A stretch of DNA of 8,181 nt from Thermoplasmatota archaeon (lineage in GTDB: Archaea; Thermoplasmatota; Thermoplasmata; GCA-020350865; JAUVCJ01), in assembly GCA_030595765.1 (NCBI GenBank), contig JAUVCJ010000099.1:1-8181 (forward strand), given 5' to 3'. The notes under the pieces were generated by a model. That model worked only from the letters and a program-made list of their open reading frames with translations. It did no database searches and had not been told where the DNA came from. The translations under genes were made by a program, and so were the position numbers. Below are positions 1 to 6,809 of this stretch, piece by piece; position 1 is the stretch's first letter, and every line of letters starts with the position of its first letter.

Positions 1-937
1 CCAAGAGTGCCTGGACATGTTCGGACTTGTGCATGCCGCAAGCAAGTATCCCGGCTGTAATATCGCCACCAACATACCCTGTTGTGCAAGGGAGCAGGGT
101 GAGAACAGTATCATTGGTAACATATTTTGCAACATTTTGGAAAGAAGCAGTTAAGGATCCGGGCGTCTTGCCTTTGGCTAGATCCAAGTATTTTACAGGC
201 TCGAATTGTTTCTGGACAGGCTCGTAAGGCTCATATCTGATGGATGTAGGATCCAACCCCAGCGCCAATAGGCTCATGGTGCTGTTTCCAGCGGCACTGA
301 TCTGTTGTAGCCTGCACTCAGGCATTCTAACGTAACCAAACAATTCACCCAACAACCCAATGATTGATTCCATCACGAGCTCCTGGAGCCCGAGAACCCC
401 GCCTTCTTCGGCGTATGATATCCGAGATAGGAGATCCTCTCCGGCTGAGATTTGCCTGTTGTAATCTGATGCGCTTGCAAGCACCTTTCCACTTTGCAGA
501 TCCACAAGCTGTGCAGCCAAGGTAGTGGTTCCAATATCCAGGGCAACACCATAGCTCTGGTAGTCAGTAATAGAATGAAATAAGCCCAAAGATGACCCCT
601 CCTGAGTGCTATAGGACTCAAGGATGGAGGGGCGGAGCACCCTGCTGGCCTGGGGTATTGAAACAACCATGCCATCCTGCACCTGGGTCTGGCATGCCAG
701 AACCTCTCCCTTGGATCTCCGTGCCTCTGCGGGCTCCATGGTCGCACCGCCCTTGGCATTCCTACCATTATCAGCATCACTTCCAACCGTCACAAATACC
801 TTGCATCTCCCGCACTCTCCAGAACCGCCACAGACGTTGTTGAGAAATATCCTGGCTTTTAGGGCGGCATCAAGGATGGTTGTGTCCTCATCCACTTCAA
901 TTACCCTGTCTTCTGGCAGGAACCTGATTTGAACCAT
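1..937 (-). CDS. RACo-like corrinoid activation protein ([2Fe-2S] ferredoxin + ASKHA ATPase, COG3894/DUF4445), C-terminus beyond window
   Basis: I translated this frame by hand: 312 codons from ATG at 937-935, open to the left edge. Residues 1-95 look like a plant-type [2Fe-2S] ferredoxin domain, with Cys36, Cys42, Cys45 (NVCGGSGECGRC) and a distal Cys82 (LACQT). After a linker, an actin/sugar-kinase-like ATPase domain begins at about 130: phosphate-1 loop ALDIGTTTL (132-140), AAGNSTM (215-221) and GYVGGDITAGILA (287-299). This order is typical of RACo and related reductive activators, which use ATP to drive electron transfer that returns inactive Co(II) corrinoid proteins to Co(I). Such proteins are cytoplasmic and usually about 600 residues, so roughly half is missing. 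No strong SD precedes the ATG, while a TATA-like box sits 23-29 bases upstream, suggesting a leaderless transcript. The family call is firm; the methyltransferase partner is not visible here. Confidence 0.9.
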   Translation of the reverse strand, partial: MVQIRFLPEDRVIEVDEDTTILDAALKARIFLNNVCGGSGECGRCKVFVTVGSDADNGRNAKGGATMEPAEARRSKGEVLACQTQVQDGMVVSIPQASRVLRPSILESYSTQEGSSLGLFHSITDYQSYGVALDIGTTTLAAQLVDLQSGKVLASASDYNRQISAGEDLLSRISYAEEGGVLGLQELVMESIIGLLGELFGYVRMPECRLQQISAAGNSTMSLLALGLDPTSIRYEPYEPVQKQFEPVKYLDLAKGKTPGSLTASFQNVAKYVTNDTVLTLLPCTTGYVGGDITAGILACGMHKSEHVQALL

Positions 938-959
938 GGCATAAGAGGTAAGATATGTG

Positions 960-966
960 AATATTT
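960..966 (-). promoter_or_regulatory. Putative TATA box of the RACo-like gene
   Basis: On the minus strand AAATATT lies at -29 to -23 from the ATG at 937. This is the expected archaeal TATA distance if transcription starts at or next to the start codon. The absence of an SD in the short upstream stretch agrees with a leaderless mRNA. The call rests on spacing and composition only. Confidence 0.4.
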
Positions 967-1052
967 GGCAATTGCGGTCGTTTTTGCTCCTTCCAAATGG
1001 CTTAAACTCCGTTTCATGTGAAGGTGTGCGGATGATGGAACAGGAGAAACCA

Positions 1053-1058
1053 TTTAAA
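1053..1058 (+). promoter_or_regulatory. Putative TATA box of the RND exporter gene
   Basis: TTTAAA follows a purine-rich stretch (GGAGAAACCA), which could serve as a TFB recognition element. Initiation about 25 bases downstream would fall near 1080, giving a leader of about 35 bases before ATG 1115. A second AT-rich element, CTTAAAC at 1001-1007, is a weaker alternative. Confidence 0.4.
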
Positions 1059-1079
1059 CAAGCACGCACATCCCAGCTC

Positions 1080-1098
1080 AACCCCTAAAGGGGTTTTT
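1080..1098 (+). other. Short hairpin followed by a T run in the exporter leader
   Basis: AACCCC (1080-1085) and GGGGTT (1090-1095) form a perfect 6-bp stem with a 4-base TAAA loop, followed by TTT. It lies just upstream of the GGTGAG ribosome-binding site at 1102-1107. It could be a 5'-end stabilising hairpin, an attenuator-like element, or a terminator for upstream transcription. The sequence alone does not decide. Confidence 0.45.
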
Positions 1099-1114
1099 CA
1101 TGGTGAGTTAATCG

Positions 1115-3790
1115 ATGGGATTTCTAGGCGACATCAGAAAGAAGGCCAGGGATTGGGACAAAACCCTGGACTCTCGGCTTACACACGCGGAGAAGATGGC
1201 CGAGGATACAAGAGAGCTCGTAGCAGAGTACAACATCGAGGCCAGAAAGAGGGCAAAGGACCTGACTGAGTTGACCTCCGACACCATGAATGACATTGAC
1301 CAGTACGGAGACGACCTTGCCAAACGGCTTCTGGACGTCAAATTCTCAAAAGACATTTCTGACATAATGCTCTCCAAACCCAAGGCCGTGCTGATCTTCA
1401 TGATCCTGATATCTGGCTTGATTGCTGGTTTGGGTACCGTGCCGATGTTCGAGAACATATCAGGCGACCTGGATATCTACCTTCCAGCCGGACACGATGC
1501 TACCATAGTCATAGGAAAGATCAACGAGGTTGATGGATGGTCAACTGATATTGTCATGCTCTACGTGGAAACCGACAATGTAGGGTACGAGAATCGCGGC
1601 TTCGGCCACGACATAACAGATATAGCTATACTCAACGAGATGAGCGCCATAGAAGGGCAATTGAACTTCAATCCCAATGACCTGGGGGATAAAGACGGCA
1701 TAACGTACGTTCTTAGCGTTTCCTCCATCATCAAGGAGCTTAACACCACTGCCAGGCAGGTAAACGAAGCACTGGAAGACGAGCTTGGGGTCAGTGCACA
1801 GAGAGACATCCCAGGGGAGTACTCCATACCCCAGAACCAGGATGACATTGACAGGCTATACGAATACATCCCAGAAGAGATCAGAAAGATGCTCATCACA
1901 GACACCAACGACGATGGCATCATGGACACAGCTTCCATCATCATCGGCATCGAGCCTCAGGACCAGGCTGCATTGATGACACATATTCAGGGAATCATAG
2001 ATGCAAACGCCTTTAAAACCACAGTTGTGACTACCGGACCTGTTGCAATGACCGTTACCCTGACCGAAAGAACCTTTGAGGAGTTCATGAGGGTCATCCC
2101 GCTAGCTCTTATTGGCATATTCATTGCTCTGCTATACTTCCACAGGACCTGGAAAATTGTTATCGTAGCAGGCATGCCGATTATTGCATCGCTGGGCATG
2201 CTTTTCGGGATCATAGGCCTATTGGGCATAGTTGTATCACCACAGATCATCCTTGTAGCACCAATACTATTGGCGTTAGGGGTGGCTTACAGCCTCTACA
2301 TAGCCAACCGATACTCTAATGACAGAGAGGAAATTCCAGATAATGAGGAGCGGATTCGCAACGCCATCTCAACAACAGGAAGAGCCATTTTCTTATCCGC
2401 AGTCACTACTGCCATAGGATTCGGGTCTCTAATGACCGTTAACATGATCCCGATGCAGGTGCTGGGTTTTGCCTTAACATTGGGAATACTCATCTGCTGG
2501 GGAATGACGATGCTTATGGTTCCGGCACTGGTATTGCTGCTGGACTATCAAAAAAAGCCAGTTATCACCAATACTGAAAAGATCGGATTGTTCCCACTCA
2601 AGAATCGCAAGAAGATAGTAGTTGCGATAATCATCATCACCATGATTTCCCTAGCTCTCATTCCCTCCATCGGCTCGAACCTCAATCTCACCGAGATGTC
2701 GCCTCAAGATGAACCGGCCATCACATACATGGACAAATATTCAGAAGAATTTGGCGGTGGCCAGATGGGAATGGCGATCATAAACGAGTTCCCTCAAATT
2801 GATTCCATGCGGAATTACGATGTGCTCCTGGCCATAGACATAGTGGAGGGACAAATGAGACAGACCGTCCCTGATCTTAATTCACCAATCAGCGTAGTTG
2901 ATCTAATGAAGATGATCCAGGTTCCAGCAGACCTGATTAATGAGACGAATATGCATGACCCCCTCAAGGAGTGGCTCAATGATAAGGTCGGAGGGGTATC
3001 ATTCTGGGATGCCATCCAGAGGGTGCCTGACGATGAGAATAGCGCCTTTCAAGTGGCCTTTGGAAAGACTGCCAGGCAAGCCATGATCAACATATTCTAT
3101 CGCAGCATCAGCGACGAGTTCAAGGGCATGGTGGTCAACCTTCAGGGCTACTCCCAAGGCCTGATATACATCGACATCCCTGCCCAGAGTGCTGAAAAGA
3201 CCAAGGTTTCGGTGGAGCAGGTCAACGAGGTTACCGATCAGTCCGTTGGGGTGGACATCTCCCATTTGACAGGCTTTGCAGCTGTGGTTGTGGCAGTCAA
3301 CGAATTGATCCTGTTCAACAGCTATGTCTCATTGATCACTGCACTAATCATGGTATTCATTGTCCTAATAATGATATTCAGGTCTCTAAAATACGCAACC
3401 ATGACAATGGTGCCAGTTTTGTTGGTGGTGCTTTGGCAACCTCTGACCTACGCAATTGCCGGTATCGAGGTCAATCTTCTAACAGCGATGCTGGGGTCGA
3501 TAATCGTAGGGATAGGCATAGATTATGGAATTCATATGACTGAACGGGTACGTGCCGAGGGCGAGACCTTGATGGGCATTAAACGGGCTGTGGAAACTAC
3601 AGGCCTCTCTTTTACAGAAGCCACCATCACGATCATCGCAGGCATTAGCTCAATTTTCGTCATTAACATAATAGCTATCCAGGAGTTCGCGCTCATGACC
3701 ATTCTGATGCTAACGTTCAGCGTCATAGGTGCTGTGCTTGTGCTGCCTGCGTTATATGCGTTGATAATAAGTGAAGAAGAGAATGAATAG
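1115..3790 (+). CDS. RND superfamily (MMPL/HAE3-type, COG1033) membrane exporter, 891 aa
   Basis: This is a 12-helix transporter built as two repeats of six helices. Visible hydrophobic segments are TM1 at about 91-111, TM2-TM6 between 327 and 476, TM7 at 500-519 and TM8-TM12 between 737 and 885. Large extracytoplasmic loops lie at about 112-326 and 520-735. The family motif GIGIDYGIH in TM10 holds Asp803, the usual proton-relay position. The matching site in TM4 reads GVAY, with Ala391 where Asp is expected. Residues 1-85 form a charged, probably helical or coiled-coil cytoplasmic extension, longer than usual before TM1. Loop 1 contains a DxNxDGxxD pattern at 263-271, like a Ca2+-binding loop. 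ATG 1115 is supported by GGTGAG at 1102-1107 with 7-base spacing. Family members export lipids, hopanoids or other amphiphiles; the substrate here is unknown. The gene appears monocistronic. Confidence 0.93.
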   Translation: MGFLGDIRKKARDWDKTLDSRLTHAEKMAEDTRELVAEYNIEARKRAKDLTELTSDTMNDIDQYGDDLAKRLLDVKFSKDISDIMLSKPKAVLIFMILISGLIAGLGTVPMFENISGDLDIYLPAGHDATIVIGKINEVDGWSTDIVMLYVETDNVGYENRGFGHDITDIAILNEMSAIEGQLNFNPNDLGDKDGITYVLSVSSIIKELNTTARQVNEALEDELGVSAQRDIPGEYSIPQNQDDIDRLYEYIPEEIRKMLITDTNDDGIMDTASIIIGIEPQDQAALMTHIQGIIDANAFKTTVVTTGPVAMTVTLTERTFEEFMRVIPLALIGIFIALLYFHRTWKIVIVAGMPIIASLGMLFGIIGLLGIVVSPQIILVAPILLALGVAYSLYIANRYSNDREEIPDNEERIRNAISTTGRAIFLSAVTTAIGFGSLMTVNMIPMQVLGFALTLGILICWGMTMLMVPALVLLLDYQKKPVITNTEKIGLFPLKNRKKIVVAIIIITMISLALIPSIGSNLNLTEMSPQDEPAITYMDKYSEEFGGGQMGMAIINEFPQIDSMRNYDVLLAIDIVEGQMRQTVPDLNSPISVVDLMKMIQVPADLINETNMHDPLKEWLNDKVGGVSFWDAIQRVPDDENSAFQVAFGKTARQAMINIFYRSISDEFKGMVVNLQGYSQGLIYIDIPAQSAEKTKVSVEQVNEVTDQSVGVDISHLTGFAAVVVAVNELILFNSYVSLITALIMVFIVLIMIFRSLKYATMTMVPVLLVVLWQPLTYAIAGIEVNLLTAMLGSIIVGIGIDYGIHMTERVRAEGETLMGIKRAVETTGLSFTEATITIIAGISSIFVINIIAIQEFALMTILMLTFSVIGAVLVLPALYALIISEEENE

Positions 3791-4001
3791 GCTACGTTTT
3801 GCGAGGGAATGATGGTTCCGGCAGGCATTCAATGATGTTTTATCGTTCCTCAACTTATTGTTAGGCAAGGTTCGCTAGCCACTAAACATCGCATTGGTTT
3901 AAGTTATTATGAAAAAATTATAGAGCTTAGAGACAAGAACATAGGCGAGGTCAAAGGCAATTCATGCAACGCTTTTACTTGCTAGAGGCTCGGCAATCAG
4001 G
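3791..4001. other. Convergent intergenic region without a supported gene
   Basis: This lies between the 3' ends of two converging genes. I see no tRNA, terminator hairpin or start codon with an SD. One plus-strand frame stays open for 49 codons (3836-3982, then TAG) and reads protein-like, with YYEKIIELRDKNIGEVKG near its end. It has no start codon and I recognise no family, so it is at most a decayed gene fragment. Degenerate copies of the downstream 13-bp unit may begin near 3978-4001. Confidence 0.5.
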
Positions 4002-4105
4002 CTTGATTTAGATGCTTGTTTGACGTGCTTGATTTGCATGCTCGCTTAACATGATTTCTTTACATGATTGCTTGACGTGCTTGCTTAACATGATTGCTTG
4101 AAGAT
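4002..4105. repeat. Tandem array of eight degenerate 13-bp units
   Basis: Eight consecutive units with exact 13-base period start at 4002, 4015, 4028, 4041, 4054, 4067, 4080 and 4093. Examples are CTTGTTTGACGTG, CTCGCTTAACATG, ATTGCTTGACGTG and CTTGCTTAACATG; the approximate consensus is (C/A)TTGCTTAACATG. Most units end in CATG or CGTG. A poorer copy, CTCGGCAATCAGG, may precede at 3989-4001. The period is not a multiple of three and the array is noncoding. Its last base overlaps the stop codon of the minus-strand gene, placing the array in the shared 3' region of two convergent genes. Its function is unknown: it could be a minisatellite produced by slippage, a protein-binding array, or part of the 3' UTR. 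Confidence 0.85.
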
Positions 4106-4806
4106 CATTCGTCCTCTAGTTGAATGAATCTGGCTCTCTGAGCTGGTGCATCCCCTTGTACCTTTTCGAACTGGTCTGGAACCTTCTGGAACACCGGTTG
4201 TTCAGCCATCCTTTCAAATCTGGACGAAGGATCCCCACCCGGTCTTGCATACCCATAGGGTGAAGCACGGCTAGAGCCATAACTGGAGCCGAATCCTCGA
4301 GGTGCTGGTGCCCTTAAGCTGTGAATTGAAAAAGCCAAACCTCCTATGCATATTAGCGCGATACCTGCGATCAACAGCGACATGTTCAGCATCTGGCTGT
4401 GATATTCAATTGAGTATACCACATCGAAGGCTGTTCCACTGGTTGTGACAAAAGCCAGGTACCAGATACCCTCTGAATCTGCTGTTGCATTGAATTTACC
4501 CTCAGTTGCAGCCTTATTCAGCAGTTGCCAATCCGAAGAATTACTGGCATCTGCTGCACTGTAAAAATGAACACTGACAGATCCCTCAGATGAGAAACTG
4601 CCAACAATGGAATCACCAGGATACATCTGAAGCTTGACCCGTTCTGGAAATTTTTCACGAACCGGCTGCTGCTGGTCGTACAACTGTGCGCTCATTCCCG
4701 AAAGCGGAAGTATCAGAAGTATGAGACCCAGTAAAATAAATATGGCTGCGATTGCAGGCAATCCCCTGCCTCTGGCCTTCTTGCCACTGGTAGATGTTCT
4801 AGCCAT
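4105..4806 (-). CDS. Two-TM membrane protein with an emp24/GOLD-like extracytoplasmic domain, 233 aa
   Basis: A short basic N-terminus (ARTSTSGKKARGRG) precedes TM1 at about 17-37. An extracytoplasmic domain of about 100 residues follows (38-140), then TM2 at 141-164. The cytoplasmic tail of about 70 residues is rich in Gly, Ser, Pro, Tyr and Arg and ends in an acidic LEDE. The middle domain has the look of a small beta-sandwich of GOLD/emp24 type: MYPGDSIVGSF (61-71), SVSVHFYS (76-83), W93, then EGIWYLAFV (112-120). The start is set by SD GAGGAGG at 4814-4820 with 7-base spacing, inside the end of the upstream gene. The ATG shares one base with that gene's TAA stop, so translation is probably coupled. 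The fold call is from pattern memory and moderate; the biochemical role is unknown. Confidence 0.8.
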   Translation of the reverse strand: MARTSTSGKKARGRGLPAIAAIFILLGLILLILPLSGMSAQLYDQQQPVREKFPERVKLQMYPGDSIVGSFSSEGSVSVHFYSAADASNSSDWQLLNKAATEGKFNATADSEGIWYLAFVTTSGTAFDVVYSIEYHSQMLNMSLLIAGIALICIGGLAFSIHSLRAPAPRGFGSSYGSSRASPYGYARPGGDPSSRFERMAEQPVFQKVPDQFEKVQGDAPAQRARFIQLEDE

Positions 4807-5591
4807 TATGAATCCTCCTCGTGTTCAAAGGGATAGCTTTTTTCTTCCATAAAAAACGTTTCATCCTTAATGAATATACCCTCAGGGTCTGGAATCTCAT
4901 CAAGCCTACCAAACCAGTAGACCACAATACCTGGACCAAATAGCTCGACATAGGGTCTAAGCTGCTTGGATACGTTCTTTCGTATCTCGGACTCATCACC
5001 GAAAGAGGCTTTGGACTCGATCCAATATATCTTGGTACCCTTGTAATTGAGAGGATGATCCAGTAGCACATCAGGAGTTTTGGTAAACTCATCATCATCC
5101 TTTAGGTCGTTCTCGGTCCTGTAGGTTATACCGTAACCATCCAGCCACTTGGATAACCGTTCCTCTCCAACAATGCCTCGCTGGCGTTGAACCTCGTTGC
5201 CAGCTGGAGAGTACAGGATATCCTTCTCGACGATCTCCATTATGTCCAACTGGAGCCTTTTATCCTTGATGCAATCCGGGTCGCGTACATACTTCCAGAA
5301 GGTCTTTCTGCCAAGCCCATCCTCACCGAGTATGAGAAATGCCGTAAGAACGGGAGGGAAGTCCAGGTCTTGGGAGATCTGATAGAACGACCGTCCTCCC
5401 TTCCATTTATTGAGATAGGTTCCGACCTTGTTCTTTACCCTGTAGAACATGCGTGTTGCGTTTTTGGTGGCCTTGTGGGTATAAAGCACCAGCAATAGCT
5501 CCTCATCGTGTCCTGTGGAGTTTGCCAGGCTTACAATGTCAGAGGGTTTATTGAGCCTGTTGCAGAGCCATTTGTGTTCCTCTCGGTTCAT
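4806..5591 (-). CDS. TPD-motif PD-(D/E)XK nuclease, archaeal homologue of CDIN1/C15orf41, 261 aa
   Basis: The C-terminal half carries the restriction-endonuclease-like core. In the numbering of the preferred start these are GEERLSKWL (Glu142/143), the defining TPD motif at 172-174 (KTPDVLLDHP) and IESKASFGD, giving the E-x-K pair Glu192/Lys194. GPGIVVYWFG near 219-228 is also typical of the family. The N-terminal half is helical and holds a likely helix-turn-helix at about 67-88 (FYQISQDLDFPPVLTAFLIL). The human relative CDIN1 binds codanin-1, is mutated in congenital dyserythropoietic anaemia type I, and is predicted to be related to Holliday-junction resolvases. The frame is open up to ATG 5693. 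I prefer ATG 5591 because the family begins near this point, AGGAG lies at 5604-5608, and a TATA-like box sits at 5639-5644. The longer start adds 34 residues with no clear SD. It lies downstream of radA on the same strand and is coupled to the next gene. Confidence 0.88.
   Translation of the reverse strand: MNREEHKWLCNRLNKPSDIVSLANSTGHDEELLLVLYTHKATKNATRMFYRVKNKVGTYLNKWKGGRSFYQISQDLDFPPVLTAFLILGEDGLGRKTFWKYVRDPDCIKDKRLQLDIMEIVEKDILYSPAGNEVQRQRGIVGEERLSKWLDGYGITYRTENDLKDDDEFTKTPDVLLDHPLNYKGTKIYWIESKASFGDESEIRKNVSKQLRPYVELFGPGIVVYWFGRLDEIPDPEGIFIKDETFFMEEKSYPFEHEEDS
4814..4820 (-). promoter_or_regulatory. SD inside the TPD-nuclease gene, for the GOLD-like gene
   Basis: GAGGAGG on the minus strand, 7 bases before ATG 4806-4804, is a near-perfect archaeal ribosome-binding site. 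It lies inside the last codons of the TPD gene, whose TAA overlaps the ATG (TAATG). This points to termination-reinitiation coupling. Confidence 0.75.
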
Positions 5592-5638
5592 GGATGAATA
5601 TGTCTCCTGGGGGTTGTTGAACCCGCAAGGCTCTGCCC

Positions 5639-5644
5639 ATATAT
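5639..5644 (-). promoter_or_regulatory. Possible internal promoter (TATA-like) for the TPD nuclease and GOLD-like genes
   Basis: CATATATGGG on the minus strand lies about 50 bases before ATG 5591. Initiation about 26 bases downstream (near 5615) would leave a leader of about 24 bases containing AGGAG at 5604-5608. This supports the shorter start and a transcript separate from radA, but read-through from radA is also possible. The element falls inside the coding frame if the longer start at 5693 is used. Confidence 0.3.
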
Positions 5645-5711
5645 GAGCATTGTCGCAGATTTTCCATATCGAGGTTCCAAATTGAGTTCTCATTGAATTC
5701 TCAAATAGAGC

Positions 5712-6689
5712 CTAGTCACCCACTCCGTTCTCGGTTACGGTGATCACTGCCTCACCCTCAGGTAGATTGGGACTGTCAATAAGCCTACAGATCCGCTTTC
5801 CGCCTTTGCTTTTACGCAGGTATATCCTAAACGTTGCTGCGTGTCCTACAATGTGACCACCAATGGGTCGTGTTGGGTCACCAAAGAAGGCATCAGGTTT
5901 TGACGAGACCTGATTGGTCACTATTATGGCGGCATTGAACAGATCTCCAAATCGCATGAGGTCATGGATGTGCTTGTTCAACTTCTGTTGTCGGTCAGCA
6001 AGAGCTCCCCTGCCGATATACTCGGCTCTAAAATGGGCTGTAAGCGAATCTACGACCAGAAGTCGGACTGGATATTCCTTTGCGATCTCCTTGATCTTCT
6101 CACCCAGAAGGATCTGGTGATGGGAATTGAATGCTCGTGCCACATGGATCTTCTGAAGTACATCCTCAGGGTCCATTTCAAGTGCTGTTGACATCTGGAC
6201 TATTCGCTCCGGCCTGAAAGTGTTCTCAGTATCAATTATGAGGCAGTGTCCATCAAGGCCGCCTTCAGCAATCGGGAGCTGGCACGTTACTGCACTCTGG
6301 TGGGCGATCTGGGTCTTGCCCGAGCCGAACTCGCCATAGAGCTCAGTTATGGCCTGGGTCTCGATGCCTCCGCCAAGCAGTTCATTGAACGACTTGGAGT
6401 TGGTTGTGAGTTTCAAAACATCCTGGCGCTTTTTTAATAGCACATCACCGGCCTCGAAGGAACCGATGTCGGCAGCCTTCTTTGCAGCAGCAATGATCTT
6501 GATCGCAGTAGCCTCTCCGATGTCGGTCAGCTCTGCCAAGGCCTTAGGGGACTCAACTGCAATGGAGAGCAGATCTGAGTAGCCGGAGTCTACAAGTTTC
6601 TCGGCTGTGGCTGGACCTACGCCTGGCAGGTTTTCCACAGCAATGTTCTTTTCTTCGGTATCGATTTCTTTTTTCTTGTTCTGGGACAT
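5712..6689 (-). CDS. radA: DNA repair and recombination protein RadA, 325 aa
   Basis: RadA is the archaeal Rad51/RecA-family recombinase. It forms ATP-dependent filaments on single-stranded DNA and drives homologous pairing and strand exchange. The N-terminal helix-hairpin-helix domain covers about 18-72 (LPGVGPATAEKL, then LTDIGEATA). The polymerisation motif region GSFEAG (76-81) has Phe78 in place, with Gly where FxxA would have Ala. Walker A is GEFGSGKT (119-126), the catalytic Glu is in DTENTFRPERI (153-163), and Walker B is RLLVVDS with Asp214. The L1 region RAEYIGRGALADRQQ (221-235) and L2 region from NQVSSKPDAFFGDP to GGHIVGH (259-283) are intact. Length and motif order are standard for the family. 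ATG 6689 has AGGAG at 6699-6703 with 9-base spacing. The TPD nuclease follows on the same strand. Confidence 0.98.
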   Translation of the reverse strand: MSQNKKKEIDTEEKNIAVENLPGVGPATAEKLVDSGYSDLLSIAVESPKALAELTDIGEATAIKIIAAAKKAADIGSFEAGDVLLKKRQDVLKLTTNSKSFNELLGGGIETQAITELYGEFGSGKTQIAHQSAVTCQLPIAEGGLDGHCLIIDTENTFRPERIVQMSTALEMDPEDVLQKIHVARAFNSHHQILLGEKIKEIAKEYPVRLLVVDSLTAHFRAEYIGRGALADRQQKLNKHIHDLMRFGDLFNAAIIVTNQVSSKPDAFFGDPTRPIGGHIVGHAATFRIYLRKSKGGKRICRLIDSPNLPEGEAVITVTENGVGD

Positions 6690-6698
6690 ATGTGTTAT

Positions 6699-6703
6699 CT
6701 CCT
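6699..6703 (-). promoter_or_regulatory. Ribosome-binding site of radA
   Basis: AGGAG on the minus strand lies 9 bases before ATG 6689-6687. It fixes the start at the Met that begins MSQNKKKEID. Confidence 0.6.
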
Positions 6704-6745
6704 GATATGTCAGTTTTGTTTGTCATTGTAGCAATACCCTCGGGG

Positions 6746-6753
6746 TTTAAAAA
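6746..6753. promoter_or_regulatory. Putative TATA box between radA and the GNAT gene, possibly shared
   Basis: TTTAAAAA reads as TTTTTAAA on the minus strand. Toward radA, initiation about 25 bases away would fall near 6723, leaving a leader of about 34 bases that includes the radA SD. Toward the GNAT gene, initiation would fall near 6775, consistent with ATG 6810. It is flanked by two copies of CGGGGT at 6741-6746 and 6763-6768, 22 bases apart. Direction cannot be decided without a start-site map. Confidence 0.4.
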
Positions 6754-6809
6754 GGCAAACACCGGGGTAGGTGAAAGTATTATTCCTATGGACATCATTA
6801 TCTTGGATA

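Noticed and set aside
373..932. Alternative reading frames across 373-932 on both strands
   Set aside because: They overlap the RACo-like gene, whose clear ferredoxin and ASKHA motifs occupy the other minus-strand frame.
1561..1950. Minus-strand frame of 129 codons inside the exporter gene
   Set aside because: It is Met/Ser-rich, typical of the antisense of a membrane-protein gene, and has no SD or motif.
3791..3850. Intrinsic terminator after the exporter gene
   Set aside because: The only T runs are short and no GC-rich stem precedes them.
4002..4105. CRISPR array
   Set aside because: Units are 13 bp with no spacers between them, so this is a simple tandem repeat; no cas genes are present.
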